Part shown: one piece after another, positions 8,104 through 16,930 of the stretch
Numbering within the stretch: the stretch's first letter is position 1
Layout: each line of letters starts with the position of its first letter
Assembly: GCA_963716925.1 (NCBI GenBank)
Contig: CAVQUX010000010.1
Coordinates: forward strand, 186,001 to 250,000
Reading direction: 5' to 3'
Source: DAISKN01 sp963716925
GTDB taxonomy: Bacteria > Acidobacteriota > Vicinamibacteria > Marinacidobacterales > SMYC01
Length of the DNA: 64,000 nucleotides
The notes under the pieces: generated by a model
What the model was told of the DNA's origin: nothing
Databases searched by the model: none
Seen by the model: the letters and a program-made list of their open reading frames with translations, nothing else
Position numbers and translations under genes: made by a program

Positions 8104-9858
8104 TCATGTCTGGCTCGTGACCGGGACCGGATCGGCTCCCAGAGAGAACTGCAGCTGGTACAGCCGCCGGTAGAGGCTCGTCGATCTCCGGATGAGCTCG
8201 TCGTGCTTCCCTACTTCCTGGATCCGTCCGTCCTCGATCACCACGATTTGATCGGCGCGTCGCACGGTCGAGAGCCGATGGGCGATGACGATCGTGGTCC
8301 GGTTCACCATCAGGTTCTCGAGCGCCTGCTGGACCAGGGCCTCGGACTCGGCGTCGAGAGAGCTCGTCGCCTCGTCGAGCACGAGGATCGGAGGGTTCTT
8401 GAGGACGGCTCGGGCGATCGCGAGCCTCTGCCTCTGACCGCCCGAGAGCCTGGAGCCTTTTTCGCCCACGACCGTTTCGAAGCCCAGGGGAAGCGCCTCG
8501 ATGAACTCGAGGGCGTTCGCCGCGGCCGCCGCCTTCCGGATCTCGGCGTCGGCGACCGTCTTGAGGCCGTAGGCGATGTTGTTCTTCACCGTATCGTTGA
8601 AAAGGATGACCTCCTGGGTCACGAGCCCGATCTGACCGCGCAGGGACGAGAGCGTCGCCTTCCGGATATCGATCGCGTCGAAGAGCACCGCTCCCGCCGT
8701 AGGGTCGTAGAACCGCGGGACCAGACTCGCGAGCGTCGACTTCCCCGCCCCGCTCATTCCCACGAGCGCCACCACCTGCCCCGCTTCGATGACCAGGTCC
8801 ACGTGCTCGAGCGCCGGACCTTCGCCGTCGTCATAGGCGAACCCCACGTCGCGGAACTCGATTCGCTTCGAAAGCGACGGGATGTCGACAGCGTCGGGCG
8901 CCTGCTGGATCTCCTGCTCGGTGTCGAGGACGGCGAAGATTCGGGTCGCCGCGGAGAGCGCCTGTTGGAACGTCGCGTTCACCCGGGAGAGCTTCTTCAC
9001 CGGCGTGTACATCATGAATAGCGCCGCCATGAACGAGGTGAACTCTCCCGTCGTCATCTGCCCCTGGGCGATGCTGCGGCTTCCGTACCAGATGGCCGCC
9101 GCGAGCCCGAATCCGCCCACCAGCTCCATGATGGGCGGCATGATCGAGATCACCCGGGTGATGCGCATGTTGCTCCGGAAGAGCCGGTTGGTCGCCTTCT
9201 CGAAGCGCTCGGTCTCGAAAGCCTCCATGCGGAACGCCTTCACGATGCGGCTCCCGGAAATGGCCTCGTGCAGGATGTTCGAGATATCGCGCCAGCGCTC
9301 GAGCCCGGTGTCGGTGATCCGCCGGAGCTTCCGGCCGAGGGTAACGAGAGGATAGACGGCGAGAGGCGCGGTCACCAGGCAAACGACGGCGAGCCGGAAG
9401 TCGTAATAGAAGAGAAGGGCGCCGTAGCCGAAGAGGGCGAAGCTCTGCATCAGGAGATCGCCCAGAGCCTCCGAGACCGCCTGCTGAATCTTCTCGACGT
9501 CGTTCGTGATGTGCGAGATGAGGGTTCCCGTCGACTTGCGTTTGAAGAAGCTTACCGACTGCCGGATGACGTGCCCGTAGAGTCGGTTGCGAAGGTCCAT
9601 CACCGCGCGCTGGCCGACCCAGCTCATGAGGTAGGTGGCGAAGTAGGAGAAGAGCCCCTTGACGGCGTAGAGGACGACGATGAGAGAGCCAATGAGCCCC
9701 AGGTTGACGTGCTGGATGAGGACGTCGTCGAAGACCGGCTTGATGAGATAGGCGAGCCCGGCGGAAGCGGCGCCGTAGCCGAGCATGGAGACGCAGGCAA
9801 GAAACAGCCGCCCGCGGTAGGGCCAGGCCTGGGACAGGAGGCGCCGGAGGTCGTTCAA
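8104..9858 (-). CDS. msbA: MsbA-like ABC exporter (lipid A/lipid flippase type)
   Basis: Half-size ABC exporter, 584 residues: six-helix membrane domain (about 1-330) fused to an ATPase domain. The ATPase has Walker A GMSGAGKST, Q-loop TQEVILFND, signature LSGGQRQR, Walker B ILVLDEATSSLD and switch histidine IVIAHRLST. Length and layout match MsbA, which flips lipid A-core or other lipids across the inner membrane; other type IV exporters look similar, so the substrate is inferred. The start is a TTG at 9858 with no strong ribosome-binding site. The aminotransferase gene lies 24 bp upstream on the same strand, so both may be in one transcript with galE and ugd. Confidence 0.85.
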   Translation of the reverse strand: MNDLRRLLSQAWPYRGRLFLACVSMLGYGAASAGLAYLIKPVFDDVLIQHVNLGLIGSLIVVLYAVKGLFSYFATYLMSWVGQRAVMDLRNRLYGHVIRQSVSFFKRKSTGTLISHITNDVEKIQQAVSEALGDLLMQSFALFGYGALLFYYDFRLAVVCLVTAPLAVYPLVTLGRKLRRITDTGLERWRDISNILHEAISGSRIVKAFRMEAFETERFEKATNRLFRSNMRITRVISIMPPIMELVGGFGLAAAIWYGSRSIAQGQMTTGEFTSFMAALFMMYTPVKKLSRVNATFQQALSAATRIFAVLDTEQEIQQAPDAVDIPSLSKRIEFRDVGFAYDDGEGPALEHVDLVIEAGQVVALVGMSGAGKSTLASLVPRFYDPTAGAVLFDAIDIRKATLSSLRGQIGLVTQEVILFNDTVKNNIAYGLKTVADAEIRKAAAAANALEFIEALPLGFETVVGEKGSRLSGGQRQRLAIARAVLKNPPILVLDEATSSLDAESEALVQQALENLMVNRTTIVIAHRLSTVRRADQIVVIEDGRIQEVGKHDELIRRSTSLYRRLYQLQFSLGADPVPVTSQT

Positions 9859-9882
9859 GAATGCACGCTCGAAGCTATGCTA

Positions 9883-11106
9883 TCAAGATTGAAGCGTTCG
9901 GATCGCCCTCGCGAGCCGTTCGATCGCCTCATCGATCCGGTCCTCGGGAACGAAGCTGAAGGCGAGCCGCATGAAGTGCTTGCCGCTCCGGTCCGCGAAG
10001 AACGGAGGTCCGGCGACGAAGGCCGTTTTCTCCCGCTCGATGGCGAGAGGCAGGAGGACCTCGGTGTCGACGGCTTCGGGAAGCGCGACCCAGACGAAGA
10101 AGCCGCCGAGCGGATGGACCCAGGTCGTCCCCGGGGGAAAGTGGCGTCTCATCGCCGCCTCCATCCGGTCGCGCTTTCGCCGGTAGAGCTCGATCGCGCT
10201 CTTCACCTGGTCTTCGATGTAACCGTGGCGGCCATAGTCGTGGACCAGCCGCTGGGTGAAGGTGTTGGCGCACTGGTCCGTCCCGAGCTTCGCGAGACCG
10301 AGCTTCTCGACGAGGTCCGAATCCGCCGCCACCCAGCCGAGACGCGCCCCGGGAGCGAAGATCTTCGAGAACGTGTGGAGAAAGACGACGTTTCCCGGCG
10401 CGAGCGACTTCAGCGAAGGCTCGCGCTCCCCCTCGTAGCAGAGCTCCGCGTAGGCATGGTCCTCCACGATGGGAATCGAGGCCTCGTCGCAAATCGCGAC
10501 GACTTCCCGCCTCCTCTCGAGACTCCAAGTCGCGCCCGAGGGATTCTGGAACGAGGGAATGACGTAGAGGAAGCGGGGCCGAACGCCCGTCCTGGCGAGG
10601 TCCTTCACTCTCTCCCGGAGCGCCTCGGGAACGAGACCGTTCGCGTCGGTGGCGACGGAGGCGATCCGCGCTTCCTGGCTCCGGAAGACGTGGAGCGCAG
10701 CCAGGTAAGTGGGCGCTTCGACGAGGACCGTAGCTCCCGGATCGAGAACCGCCATCGAGACGAGGTTGAGGGCCTCGATACCTCCGGAAGTGACGATCAC
10801 GTTCTCGACGTCGACCGAGACCCGCTCCAGCACCCCCATGCGCTCGGCGATCCACTCCCGGAGACGGGTGAAGCCGGGGTTCGGCCCGTAGTTCAGTGCG
10901 CTCGCTCCCTCCTCGCGGAGAACCCTTTCCTGCGACTCGCGAACGCGATCCAGGGGAAAGACCGCCGGGTCGGGAAGGCCGCCCGCGAGCGAGATCACGT
11001 CGGGTCGCTCCGCGAGCTTCAAAACCTCGACGACCTCCCGGGAGGGTCCGAGGAGATCCATTCGGCGGGCCAGCGTCCAGGGCGCTTGCTTAGTCGGGGA
11101 ATCCAT
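9883..11106 (-). CDS. PLP-dependent class I/II aminotransferase (2-aminoadipate aminotransferase-like)
   Basis: Fold-type I aminotransferase, 407 residues. ISLAGGLPDPAVFPLD at the N-terminus and the YGPNPGFTRLREWIAERM segment match the LysN/MocR-like aminotransferase subgroup, which acts on 2-aminoadipate, aromatic or branched-chain amino acids. The PLP-binding lysine is in HTFSKIFAPGARLGW near residue 246. The asparagine and aspartate that hold the cofactor are in SFQNPSG and VEDHAYAE. There is no DNA-binding domain, so it is not a MocR regulator. The gene overlaps the 3' end of galE by 17 bp. Substrate cannot be settled from sequence. Confidence 0.85.
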   Translation of the reverse strand: MDSPTKQAPWTLARRMDLLGPSREVVEVLKLAERPDVISLAGGLPDPAVFPLDRVRESQERVLREEGASALNYGPNPGFTRLREWIAERMGVLERVSVDVENVIVTSGGIEALNLVSMAVLDPGATVLVEAPTYLAALHVFRSQEARIASVATDANGLVPEALRERVKDLARTGVRPRFLYVIPSFQNPSGATWSLERRREVVAICDEASIPIVEDHAYAELCYEGEREPSLKSLAPGNVVFLHTFSKIFAPGARLGWVAADSDLVEKLGLAKLGTDQCANTFTQRLVHDYGRHGYIEDQVKSAIELYRRKRDRMEAAMRRHFPPGTTWVHPLGGFFVWVALPEAVDTEVLLPLAIEREKTAFVAGPPFFADRSGKHFMRLAFSFVPEDRIDEAIERLARAIRTLQS

Positions 11107-12097
11107 CGGGAAAACGCTCCTTGAAGCGCCAGGCGGTCTCGACGATGCGATCCAGAGTCACGAACCGCGGCTGATACCCGAGCTCTCTTCGAGCCTTCGC
11201 CGAGGAGGCCACGAGACGCGCGGGATCGCCCGGCCTTCTTTCGACGATCTCGTGAGGGACTCTCCTGCCGCCGACCCGCTCGACCGACGCGATCACTTCG
11301 AGGACGGAGTGCCCTTCTCCGGTGCCGAGATTGAAGCTGTCGGAGGCGCATCCCTGTCTCAGACGATCGAGCGCCGCAAGGTGCGCGGACGCGAGGTCCT
11401 GCACGTGGACGTAGTCCCGGATGCAGGTGCCGTCGGGAGTATCGTAATCGTTCCCGAAGACCTGGAGTCCCGAGCCCCTCCCGAGCGCCGCGTCGATCGT
11501 GAGCGGGATGATGTGGGCCTCGGGACGGTGGTCCTCGCCCAGCTCGCCGCTCTCGTGAGCGCCGGCGGCGTTGAAATAGCGCAGGTTGACGTGGCGGATC
11601 GGGTAAGCCATCTCGAAGTCGCGGAGCGCGCCTTCGAAGGCCAGCTTGGTGCGCCCGTAGGGGCTGATGGGGTTCTGAGGGTGGCTCTCGGAAATCGGGA
11701 GATCGATGGGTGTTCCGAAACTCGCGCAGGTGGAGGAGAAGAGGATCGAAGGAACCCGGCTCCGAACCATCGATTCGAGGAGATGCAGCCCGCCGACCAC
11801 GTTGTTCCGGTAGTACTTCCCGGGGTCGCGGACCGACTCGCCCACGTAGGCTTTCGCGCCGAAATGGAGGACGGCATCGAACGGCCCGCGGGAGAAGATC
11901 TCGTCCAGCACTTCGACCGACGCCGGCTCGGCCAGGTCGGCGCGAACCAGCTCGGCTCCCTGGAGCGCAGTCCGGTGTCCTTCGCTCAGATCGTCGAGGA
12001 CGACGACCTTCTCCCCGCGCTCGAGGAGCTCGCGGAGGGTGTGGGAACCGACGAAGCCCGCGCCGCCGGTGACGAGCAGTGAGCCGCGGGAGCCCAC
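11090..12097 (-). CDS. galE: UDP-glucose 4-epimerase
   Basis: Short-chain dehydrogenase-type epimerase that interconverts UDP-glucose and UDP-galactose. 335 residues. The N-terminal NAD-binding motif is TGGAGFVGSH, the catalytic YxxxK is in SPYGRTKLAFE near residue 146, and YFNAAGA and the C-terminal IVETAWRF are family features. The start is taken as GTG 12097, 3 bp after the ugd stop; the exact start is uncertain because the purine run lies directly against it. With ugd upstream it supplies sugar nucleotides for the polysaccharide genes on the opposite strand. Confidence 0.92.
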   Translation of the reverse strand: MGSRGSLLVTGGAGFVGSHTLRELLERGEKVVVLDDLSEGHRTALQGAELVRADLAEPASVEVLDEIFSRGPFDAVLHFGAKAYVGESVRDPGKYYRNNVVGGLHLLESMVRSRVPSILFSSTCASFGTPIDLPISESHPQNPISPYGRTKLAFEGALRDFEMAYPIRHVNLRYFNAAGAHESGELGEDHRPEAHIIPLTIDAALGRGSGLQVFGNDYDTPDGTCIRDYVHVQDLASAHLAALDRLRQGCASDSFNLGTGEGHSVLEVIASVERVGGRRVPHEIVERRPGDPARLVASSAKARRELGYQPRFVTLDRIVETAWRFKERFPDGFPD

Positions 12098-12100
12098 CCC

Positions 12101-13411
12101 TCAGCCCCGGCCAACCCCGAAGTAGGCGAATCCGAGCTCTTTCAACGTCTCCGGGTTGTAGATGTTCCGTCCGTCGAAGACCACGGGGCGGCGGAGGAGC
12201 TTCTTGATGCGGTCGAAGTCGGGCTCACGGAACTCGTTCCACTCGGTGACGAGCACCAGGGCGTCGGCGCCTTCGCAGGCGTCGTAGCTCTTCCGGCAGT
12301 ACTCGACGCGACCGTCCACGTCCGCGAGCAGCGCTTTCGCTTCCCTGGTGGCCTCGGGATCGTAGGCCCGCACCCGAGCACCCTCGCGGACCAGGCCGCG
12401 GATCAGCGAGAGAGCGGGCGCTTCCCTCATGTCGTCCGTGCGCGGCTTGAACGCGAGGCCCCAGAGGGCGACGGTCTTGTTCTTCAGGTCTTCGGCGAAG
12501 TGCTGCCGGATCTTCGAGAGCAGGAAGAGCTTTTGATCCTCGTTGACGGCTTCCGTCGCTTCGACGATCCTGAGCTCGAGTCCGGCGTCGCGGGCGGTGC
12601 GAACCAGGGCGCGGATGTCCTTGGGAAAGCACGACCCGCCGTAGCCGACGCCGGGAAACAGGAACGCGTGGCCGATCCTCCGGTCGGAGCCGACCGCACG
12701 GCGCACCTGCGAGACGTCGGCGCCCACCTTCTCGCAGAGTCGCGCGATCTCGTTCATGAAGCTGATTCGGCTCGCGAGCATCGCGTTCGCCGCGTACTTC
12801 GTGAGCTCCGCGCTCTCCGGGTCCATGACCAGGATGGGGTTTCCCGTTCGCACGAACGGCCGGTACAGCTCCTCCATGAGCTCTGCGGTCTCCGGCTCAT
12901 CGGTGCCGATCACCACCCGGTCAGGCCTCAGGAAGTCGTCGATGGCGGCGCCTTCCTTCAGGAACTCGGGGTTGGAGACGACGCCCACGGAGTACTCCGT
13001 GGCGGAGGCGATGGTCTCCTTGACCTTCCGGTTGGTCCCCACGGGGACGGTGCTCTTCAGGACCACGACCTTGCGCTCGTTCATCGCGCGCGCGATCCCC
13101 TTCGCCACCGAGAGCACGTGGCTCATGTCCGCCGACCCGTCCTCACCCTGCGGGGTCCCGACGGCGATGAAGAGAATCTTGGAGCTCACGACCGCATGGT
13201 CGAAATCGGTGGTGAACGAGAGGCGCTCCTCGGCGACGTTCCTGGCCACGAGCTCCGAGAGTCCGGGCTCGTAGATCGGGATCTCACCCCGCTTGAGGCG
13301 CGCGATCTTGTCCTCGTCGATATCGATGGCGATGACGTGGTTGCCGTTCTCCGCGAGACAGGCCCCAACCACCAGGCCCACGTATCCGGTTCCAAAGACT
13401 GAGATATTCAT
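12101..13411 (-). CDS. ugd: UDP-glucose 6-dehydrogenase
   Basis: Oxidises UDP-glucose to UDP-glucuronate with two NAD+. 436 residues, typical of the TuaD/RkpK type. The N-terminal Rossmann motif is ISVFGTGYVGLVVGA, and the catalytic cysteine lies in GYGGSCFPKD near residue 260. The central helix has YAANAMLASRISFMNEIA and the C-terminal UDP-binding domain contains LWGLAFKPRTDDMREAP. It is the first gene of the minus-strand ugd-galE pair. The 181-bp gap to the divergent antiporter gene must hold its promoter. Its product is the substrate of the UDP-glucuronate decarboxylase at 22876. Confidence 0.95.
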   Translation of the reverse strand: MNISVFGTGYVGLVVGACLAENGNHVIAIDIDEDKIARLKRGEIPIYEPGLSELVARNVAEERLSFTTDFDHAVVSSKILFIAVGTPQGEDGSADMSHVLSVAKGIARAMNERKVVVLKSTVPVGTNRKVKETIASATEYSVGVVSNPEFLKEGAAIDDFLRPDRVVIGTDEPETAELMEELYRPFVRTGNPILVMDPESAELTKYAANAMLASRISFMNEIARLCEKVGADVSQVRRAVGSDRRIGHAFLFPGVGYGGSCFPKDIRALVRTARDAGLELRIVEATEAVNEDQKLFLLSKIRQHFAEDLKNKTVALWGLAFKPRTDDMREAPALSLIRGLVREGARVRAYDPEATREAKALLADVDGRVEYCRKSYDACEGADALVLVTEWNEFREPDFDRIKKLLRRPVVFDGRNIYNPETLKELGFAYFGVGRG

Positions 13412-13592
13412 AATCTGTCGGGCTAGTGATTTTACGTGCGAAGAGCATCGGCGTCAAAGATCCTGGTGTAAGAAAGAGGATGGGGAGATGGTGGCGATAG
13501 GAGGATAACGACCAGGTCTTCATCCCCTAAACCCCCTGCCTCCGTAATCCCCCTTTTTGCACTCCCGGGTGGCACAGTAAGATTCGCGGCAC

Positions 13593-14840
13593 GTGCTGAA
13601 TCTCCCCACGCTTCTGACACAGATCGCCGTCATCCTCCTCGCCGCCCGAGGGGTCGGATGGATCCTCCGGCGTTTCCATCAACCGCAGGTCGTGGGAGAG
13701 ATGCTCGCGGGCATCTTGCTCGGGCCGTCGCTCCTGGGTCTCGTCGCGCCCGGCGCCGCCGCGGCGCTCTTTCCCGCGGAGAGCCTTCCCTATCTCGCGG
13801 CGGTGAGCCAGGTGGGGGTCGTGATCTTCATGTTTCTCATGGGTCTCGAGGTGGAGCCAGAGCGACTGCGCGGCCGAGGACCCGCTGCGGTCATGACCAG
13901 CCAGGCCGGCATCCTCGTTCCCTTCGTGAGTGGGGTCGTCCTCGGCCTGTTCCTCTATCCCAAGCTCGCGCCCGAAGGCGTCGAACGAACGCACTTCGTC
14001 CTCTTCATGGGAACCGCCATGAGCATCACCGCGTTTCCCGTGCTCGCTCGAATCCTGGACGAGCGGGGACTTTCGAATACGAGCCTCGGCACCATGGCGC
14101 TCGCGAGCGCCGCCGTCGACGACGTGGCCGGCTGGTCGATCCTCACCGTGGTGGTGCTTCTCACCCGCGCTCAGGAGATCGGGCTCTCGGTGGCGACCAC
14201 CCTGCTCGGCCTCGTCGCCTTCGCCGCGGCCCTCCTCCTGCTGGCGCGGCCGATCCTCCAGAAGTCGGCGGACTCCTTCGTGCGCCGCGGCGTTCTCAGC
14301 AACGATCTGATGGCCGTGGTTCTCCTGCTCGCCCTCGGCTCGGCCATCGCCAGCGAGCACGTGGGAGTCCATGCGCTGTTCGGCGCTTTCGTGCTCGGCG
14401 TCCTCGTGCCGCGCCGGGCGGGCTTCGCGCGCGCCCTGGTGGCGAAGATGCAGGACCTGGTCGTGGTTCTGCTCCTCCCGATCTTCTTCGCCCTCACCGG
14501 ACTCCGGACCCACGTGGGACTTCTCGCCGGCTTCGAGATGTGGGGCTACTGCGCCCTGGTCCTCCTGGTCGCGATCGCGGGCAAGCTCGGCGGGGTCTCG
14601 GCGGCCGGGCGCCTTTTCGGGCTCTCGTGGCGCGAGGCGGGAGCGCTCGGGGCGCTCATGAATGCCCGGGGCCTGGTCGAGCTCGTGATCCTCAACATCG
14701 GCCTCGAGATCGGCCTCATCTCGCCCTCGCTCTTCACGATGATGGTGATCATGGCGCTGGTGACCACGGTCATCACCACTCCGCTCCTCGAGTGGATCCA
14801 TCCGTCCCCGGCCGCGGTGCTAACATCACGAGACGCATGA
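13593..14840 (+). CDS. Kef-type monovalent cation/proton antiporter (CPA2)
   Basis: Inner-membrane antiporter of the CPA2 family, 415 residues with about 12 hydrophobic segments. The N-terminus GWILRRFHQPQVVGEMLAGI is the classic first transport repeat, and ASAAVDDVAGW carries the conserved DD-type ion-binding aspartates. There is no RCK/TrkA regulatory domain, so it resembles plain Na+(K+)/H+ exchangers. The start is GTG at 13593; no clear ribosome-binding site is visible. The gene overlaps the next glycosyltransferase as ATGA. The cation cannot be predicted with confidence. Confidence 0.88.
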   Translation: MLNLPTLLTQIAVILLAARGVGWILRRFHQPQVVGEMLAGILLGPSLLGLVAPGAAAALFPAESLPYLAAVSQVGVVIFMFLMGLEVEPERLRGRGPAAVMTSQAGILVPFVSGVVLGLFLYPKLAPEGVERTHFVLFMGTAMSITAFPVLARILDERGLSNTSLGTMALASAAVDDVAGWSILTVVVLLTRAQEIGLSVATTLLGLVAFAAALLLLARPILQKSADSFVRRGVLSNDLMAVVLLLALGSAIASEHVGVHALFGAFVLGVLVPRRAGFARALVAKMQDLVVVLLLPIFFALTGLRTHVGLLAGFEMWGYCALVLLVAIAGKLGGVSAAGRLFGLSWREAGALGALMNARGLVELVILNIGLEIGLISPSLFTMMVIMALVTTVITTPLLEWIHPSPAAVLTSRDA

Positions 14841-15955
14841 GCTCCCCGCTCGTCATCGGGATCGATTACCGCCCCGCGCTCTCCCGCGTGACCGGCGTCG
14901 GACGATACTTCCAGGGACTGGTCTCGGGTCTCCAGGAAATCGATCGCGAGAACAGCTACGTCCTGCTCTCGAGCTCCTTCAAGGAGCGGGCGCGGCCCGA
15001 GGCGCGTCCTCCCAACTTCCGGCTCGTGGATCGGCGCGTGCCCGTCGCCATTCTGAACGCGCTCTGGCACCGCCTCGAGCTTCCATCCTTCGACTGGCTC
15101 GCCGGCCGCGAGATCGATGTCGCGCACTCTCCCACTCCGCTGCGGCTTCCCTCGCGGCGAGCGCGCTCCGTCGTCACCGTGCACGACCTGTTCTTTCTCG
15201 ATCACCCGGAATCGACCCTCCGCGAGATCCGGCGGGATTACCGCGACCTGGTGCGTTCCAGTGTGAAGAACGCCGACGCGATAGTGGTCAATTCCAGAAC
15301 GACCCGGGACGACGTCGAGGCAAGGCTCGACGTCGCGCGGGACCGGATTCACGTCGTTCACGCCGGTCTCGACGAGAGCTTCCTCGGCTCCGCGCCGGCG
15401 CGAAACGGGAGCGGTTCGCCTTACCTCCTCACCGTCGCCACCGAGGAGCCCCGGAAGAACCTCTCTACGCTGCTCCAGGCCTTCGCCATCCTGAAAGGGC
15501 GGGGATTCGACGGTTCCCTGAAGATTGCCGGCGGCTCCGGTCTCGACACTCCGGTGGTGGTCGAGGCGATCGCACGGCTCGGCCTCGAGCGCGAGGTCTC
15601 GAGGCTCGGCTACGTCGATCCCCGGGACCTTCCTTCCCTGTACCGGAACGCGCGGGCGCTGGTGAGTCCGTCCCTCTGGGAAGGATTCGGCCTTCCACTC
15701 CTCGAGGCGATGGCCATGACCACTCCGCTGGTGGCCTCGGACATTCCCGTCCATCGCGAGGTCGCCCAGGATGCCGCGGTCTTCGCGCCCCCCCGGGATC
15801 CCGAAGGTCTGGCGCAAGCCATAGAGCGCGTCTGGACGGACGAACCCCTCCGAGCGACCCTGGAGGCAAAGGGCCTCGAGCGGGTAAGAGAATTCTCCTG
15901 GACGTCCTCGGCCCGGAGGATACTCGACCTGTACCGTAAGCTCGGAAACTCCTGA
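14837..15955 (+). CDS. Glycosyltransferase family 4 (GT-B fold)
   Basis: Cytoplasmic GT-B glycosyltransferase, 372 residues, using a nucleotide sugar donor. The N-terminal acceptor half begins IGIDYRPALSRVTGVGRYF, a common GT4 opening. The donor half has ATEEPRKNLSTLLQAF and SLWEGFGLPLLEAM, the E-x7-E motif that holds the sugar nucleotide. The frame is open upstream through the antiporter gene, but the ATG at 14837, overlapping the antiporter stop, fits the family start. It is the first of four glycosyltransferases up to 21064, consistent with exopolysaccharide or O-antigen assembly. Donor and linkage are unknown. Confidence 0.87.
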   Translation: MSSPLVIGIDYRPALSRVTGVGRYFQGLVSGLQEIDRENSYVLLSSSFKERARPEARPPNFRLVDRRVPVAILNALWHRLELPSFDWLAGREIDVAHSPTPLRLPSRRARSVVTVHDLFFLDHPESTLREIRRDYRDLVRSSVKNADAIVVNSRTTRDDVEARLDVARDRIHVVHAGLDESFLGSAPARNGSGSPYLLTVATEEPRKNLSTLLQAFAILKGRGFDGSLKIAGGSGLDTPVVVEAIARLGLEREVSRLGYVDPRDLPSLYRNARALVSPSLWEGFGLPLLEAMAMTTPLVASDIPVHREVAQDAAVFAPPRDPEGLAQAIERVWTDEPLRATLEAKGLERVREFSWTSSARRILDLYRKLGNS

Positions 15956-15980
15956 TGCCGGCTGACGGCTGGTTACTGCT

Positions 15981-16868
15981 GTGGACCTGACCATCGCGAT
16001 CGTGAGCCACAACGCGAAGGAAGAGCTCGCGGCGTGCCTGGAATCGGTATTCGCCTCGACCCATCTCGATTCCTACGAAGTCCTCGTCGCCGACAACGCA
16101 TCGACCGACGGGACGGTAGAGATGCTGGTCGAGCGCTTCCCCCGGGTTCGGGTCATCGCTTCTCCCGAGAACCTCGGCTTCGGCCGCGCCAGCAACCTCT
16201 GCTGGCAGGAAGCGAAGTCGAGCCTCGTCCTGTTCCTCAACGGCGACACCGTAGTCTCGGATCGAGCGCTCGACCGGTTGGTGGAGGTCGCTCGAAAGCG
16301 CCCCGAAGCCGGAGCCATCGGCCCTCGCCTGCTCTATCCCGACGGCGAGATCCAGATGTCGTTCGGCGCCATGCCGGGACTCGCGTCGGAGATCCTGCAG
16401 AAGCTCTGGAACGCGGGCTACGCCCGGGGAAAGGGCCCGCTCCGGAGCGCGGTCCGCAAGCGGTACTCGCGCGAGCGCGCCGTCGACTGGGTCAGCGGCG
16501 CGTGCCTCCTCGCGCGGCGAGACGTCCTCGAGACCGTCTCCGGGTTCGACGAGAACTTCTTCCTGTACTCCGAGGACGTCGACCTCTGCGCCCGCATTCG
16601 GGCGACGGGAGCCCGGATCCTCTTCACCCCCGAGGTCGAGATCGTTCACCTCCTCGGGCGCTCGGTTTCGAAGAACCGCGACCGGGTGGTCTACGAGTCC
16701 CATCGAAGCCGTCTGTACTTTTACGAAAAGCATCACCGGCCCCTCGAGGTCCTGCTCCTCAAGCTCTACCTCGCGGGCAAAGCCGGGGTCCTATCGGTAC
16801 TCCGGCCGCGCGACCGAGCCCTCTACGGCCGAATCCTTTCGCTCGCGCGGACCGGCGTAGAGCGCTGA
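15981..16868 (+). CDS. Glycosyltransferase family 2, rhamnosyltransferase-like
   Basis: GT-A glycosyltransferase, 295 residues. The N-terminal LTIAIVSHNAKEELAACLES and NASTDGTVEMLVERFP bind the nucleotide, and LVLFLNGDTVV occupies the metal-binding DxD position. SGACLLARRDVLETVSGFDE and FFLYSEDVDLCARI are typical of the WbbL/rhamnosyltransferase-like GT2 subgroup. The start is GTG at 15981, 25 bp after the upstream GT4. No membrane segment, so it acts on the cytoplasmic face. It probably adds a sugar (rhamnose is only suggested by family) to a lipid-linked glycan. Confidence 0.88.
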   Translation: MDLTIAIVSHNAKEELAACLESVFASTHLDSYEVLVADNASTDGTVEMLVERFPRVRVIASPENLGFGRASNLCWQEAKSSLVLFLNGDTVVSDRALDRLVEVARKRPEAGAIGPRLLYPDGEIQMSFGAMPGLASEILQKLWNAGYARGKGPLRSAVRKRYSRERAVDWVSGACLLARRDVLETVSGFDENFFLYSEDVDLCARIRATGARILFTPEVEIVHLLGRSVSKNRDRVVYESHRSRLYFYEKHHRPLEVLLLKLYLAGKAGVLSVLRPRDRALYGRILSLARTGVER

Positions 16869-16930
16869 GGGCGTCCACGGCGCAATCGAGGTCCGGCCGG
16901 TGCTCCAGTTCGAGAGGTGAACGACAATCC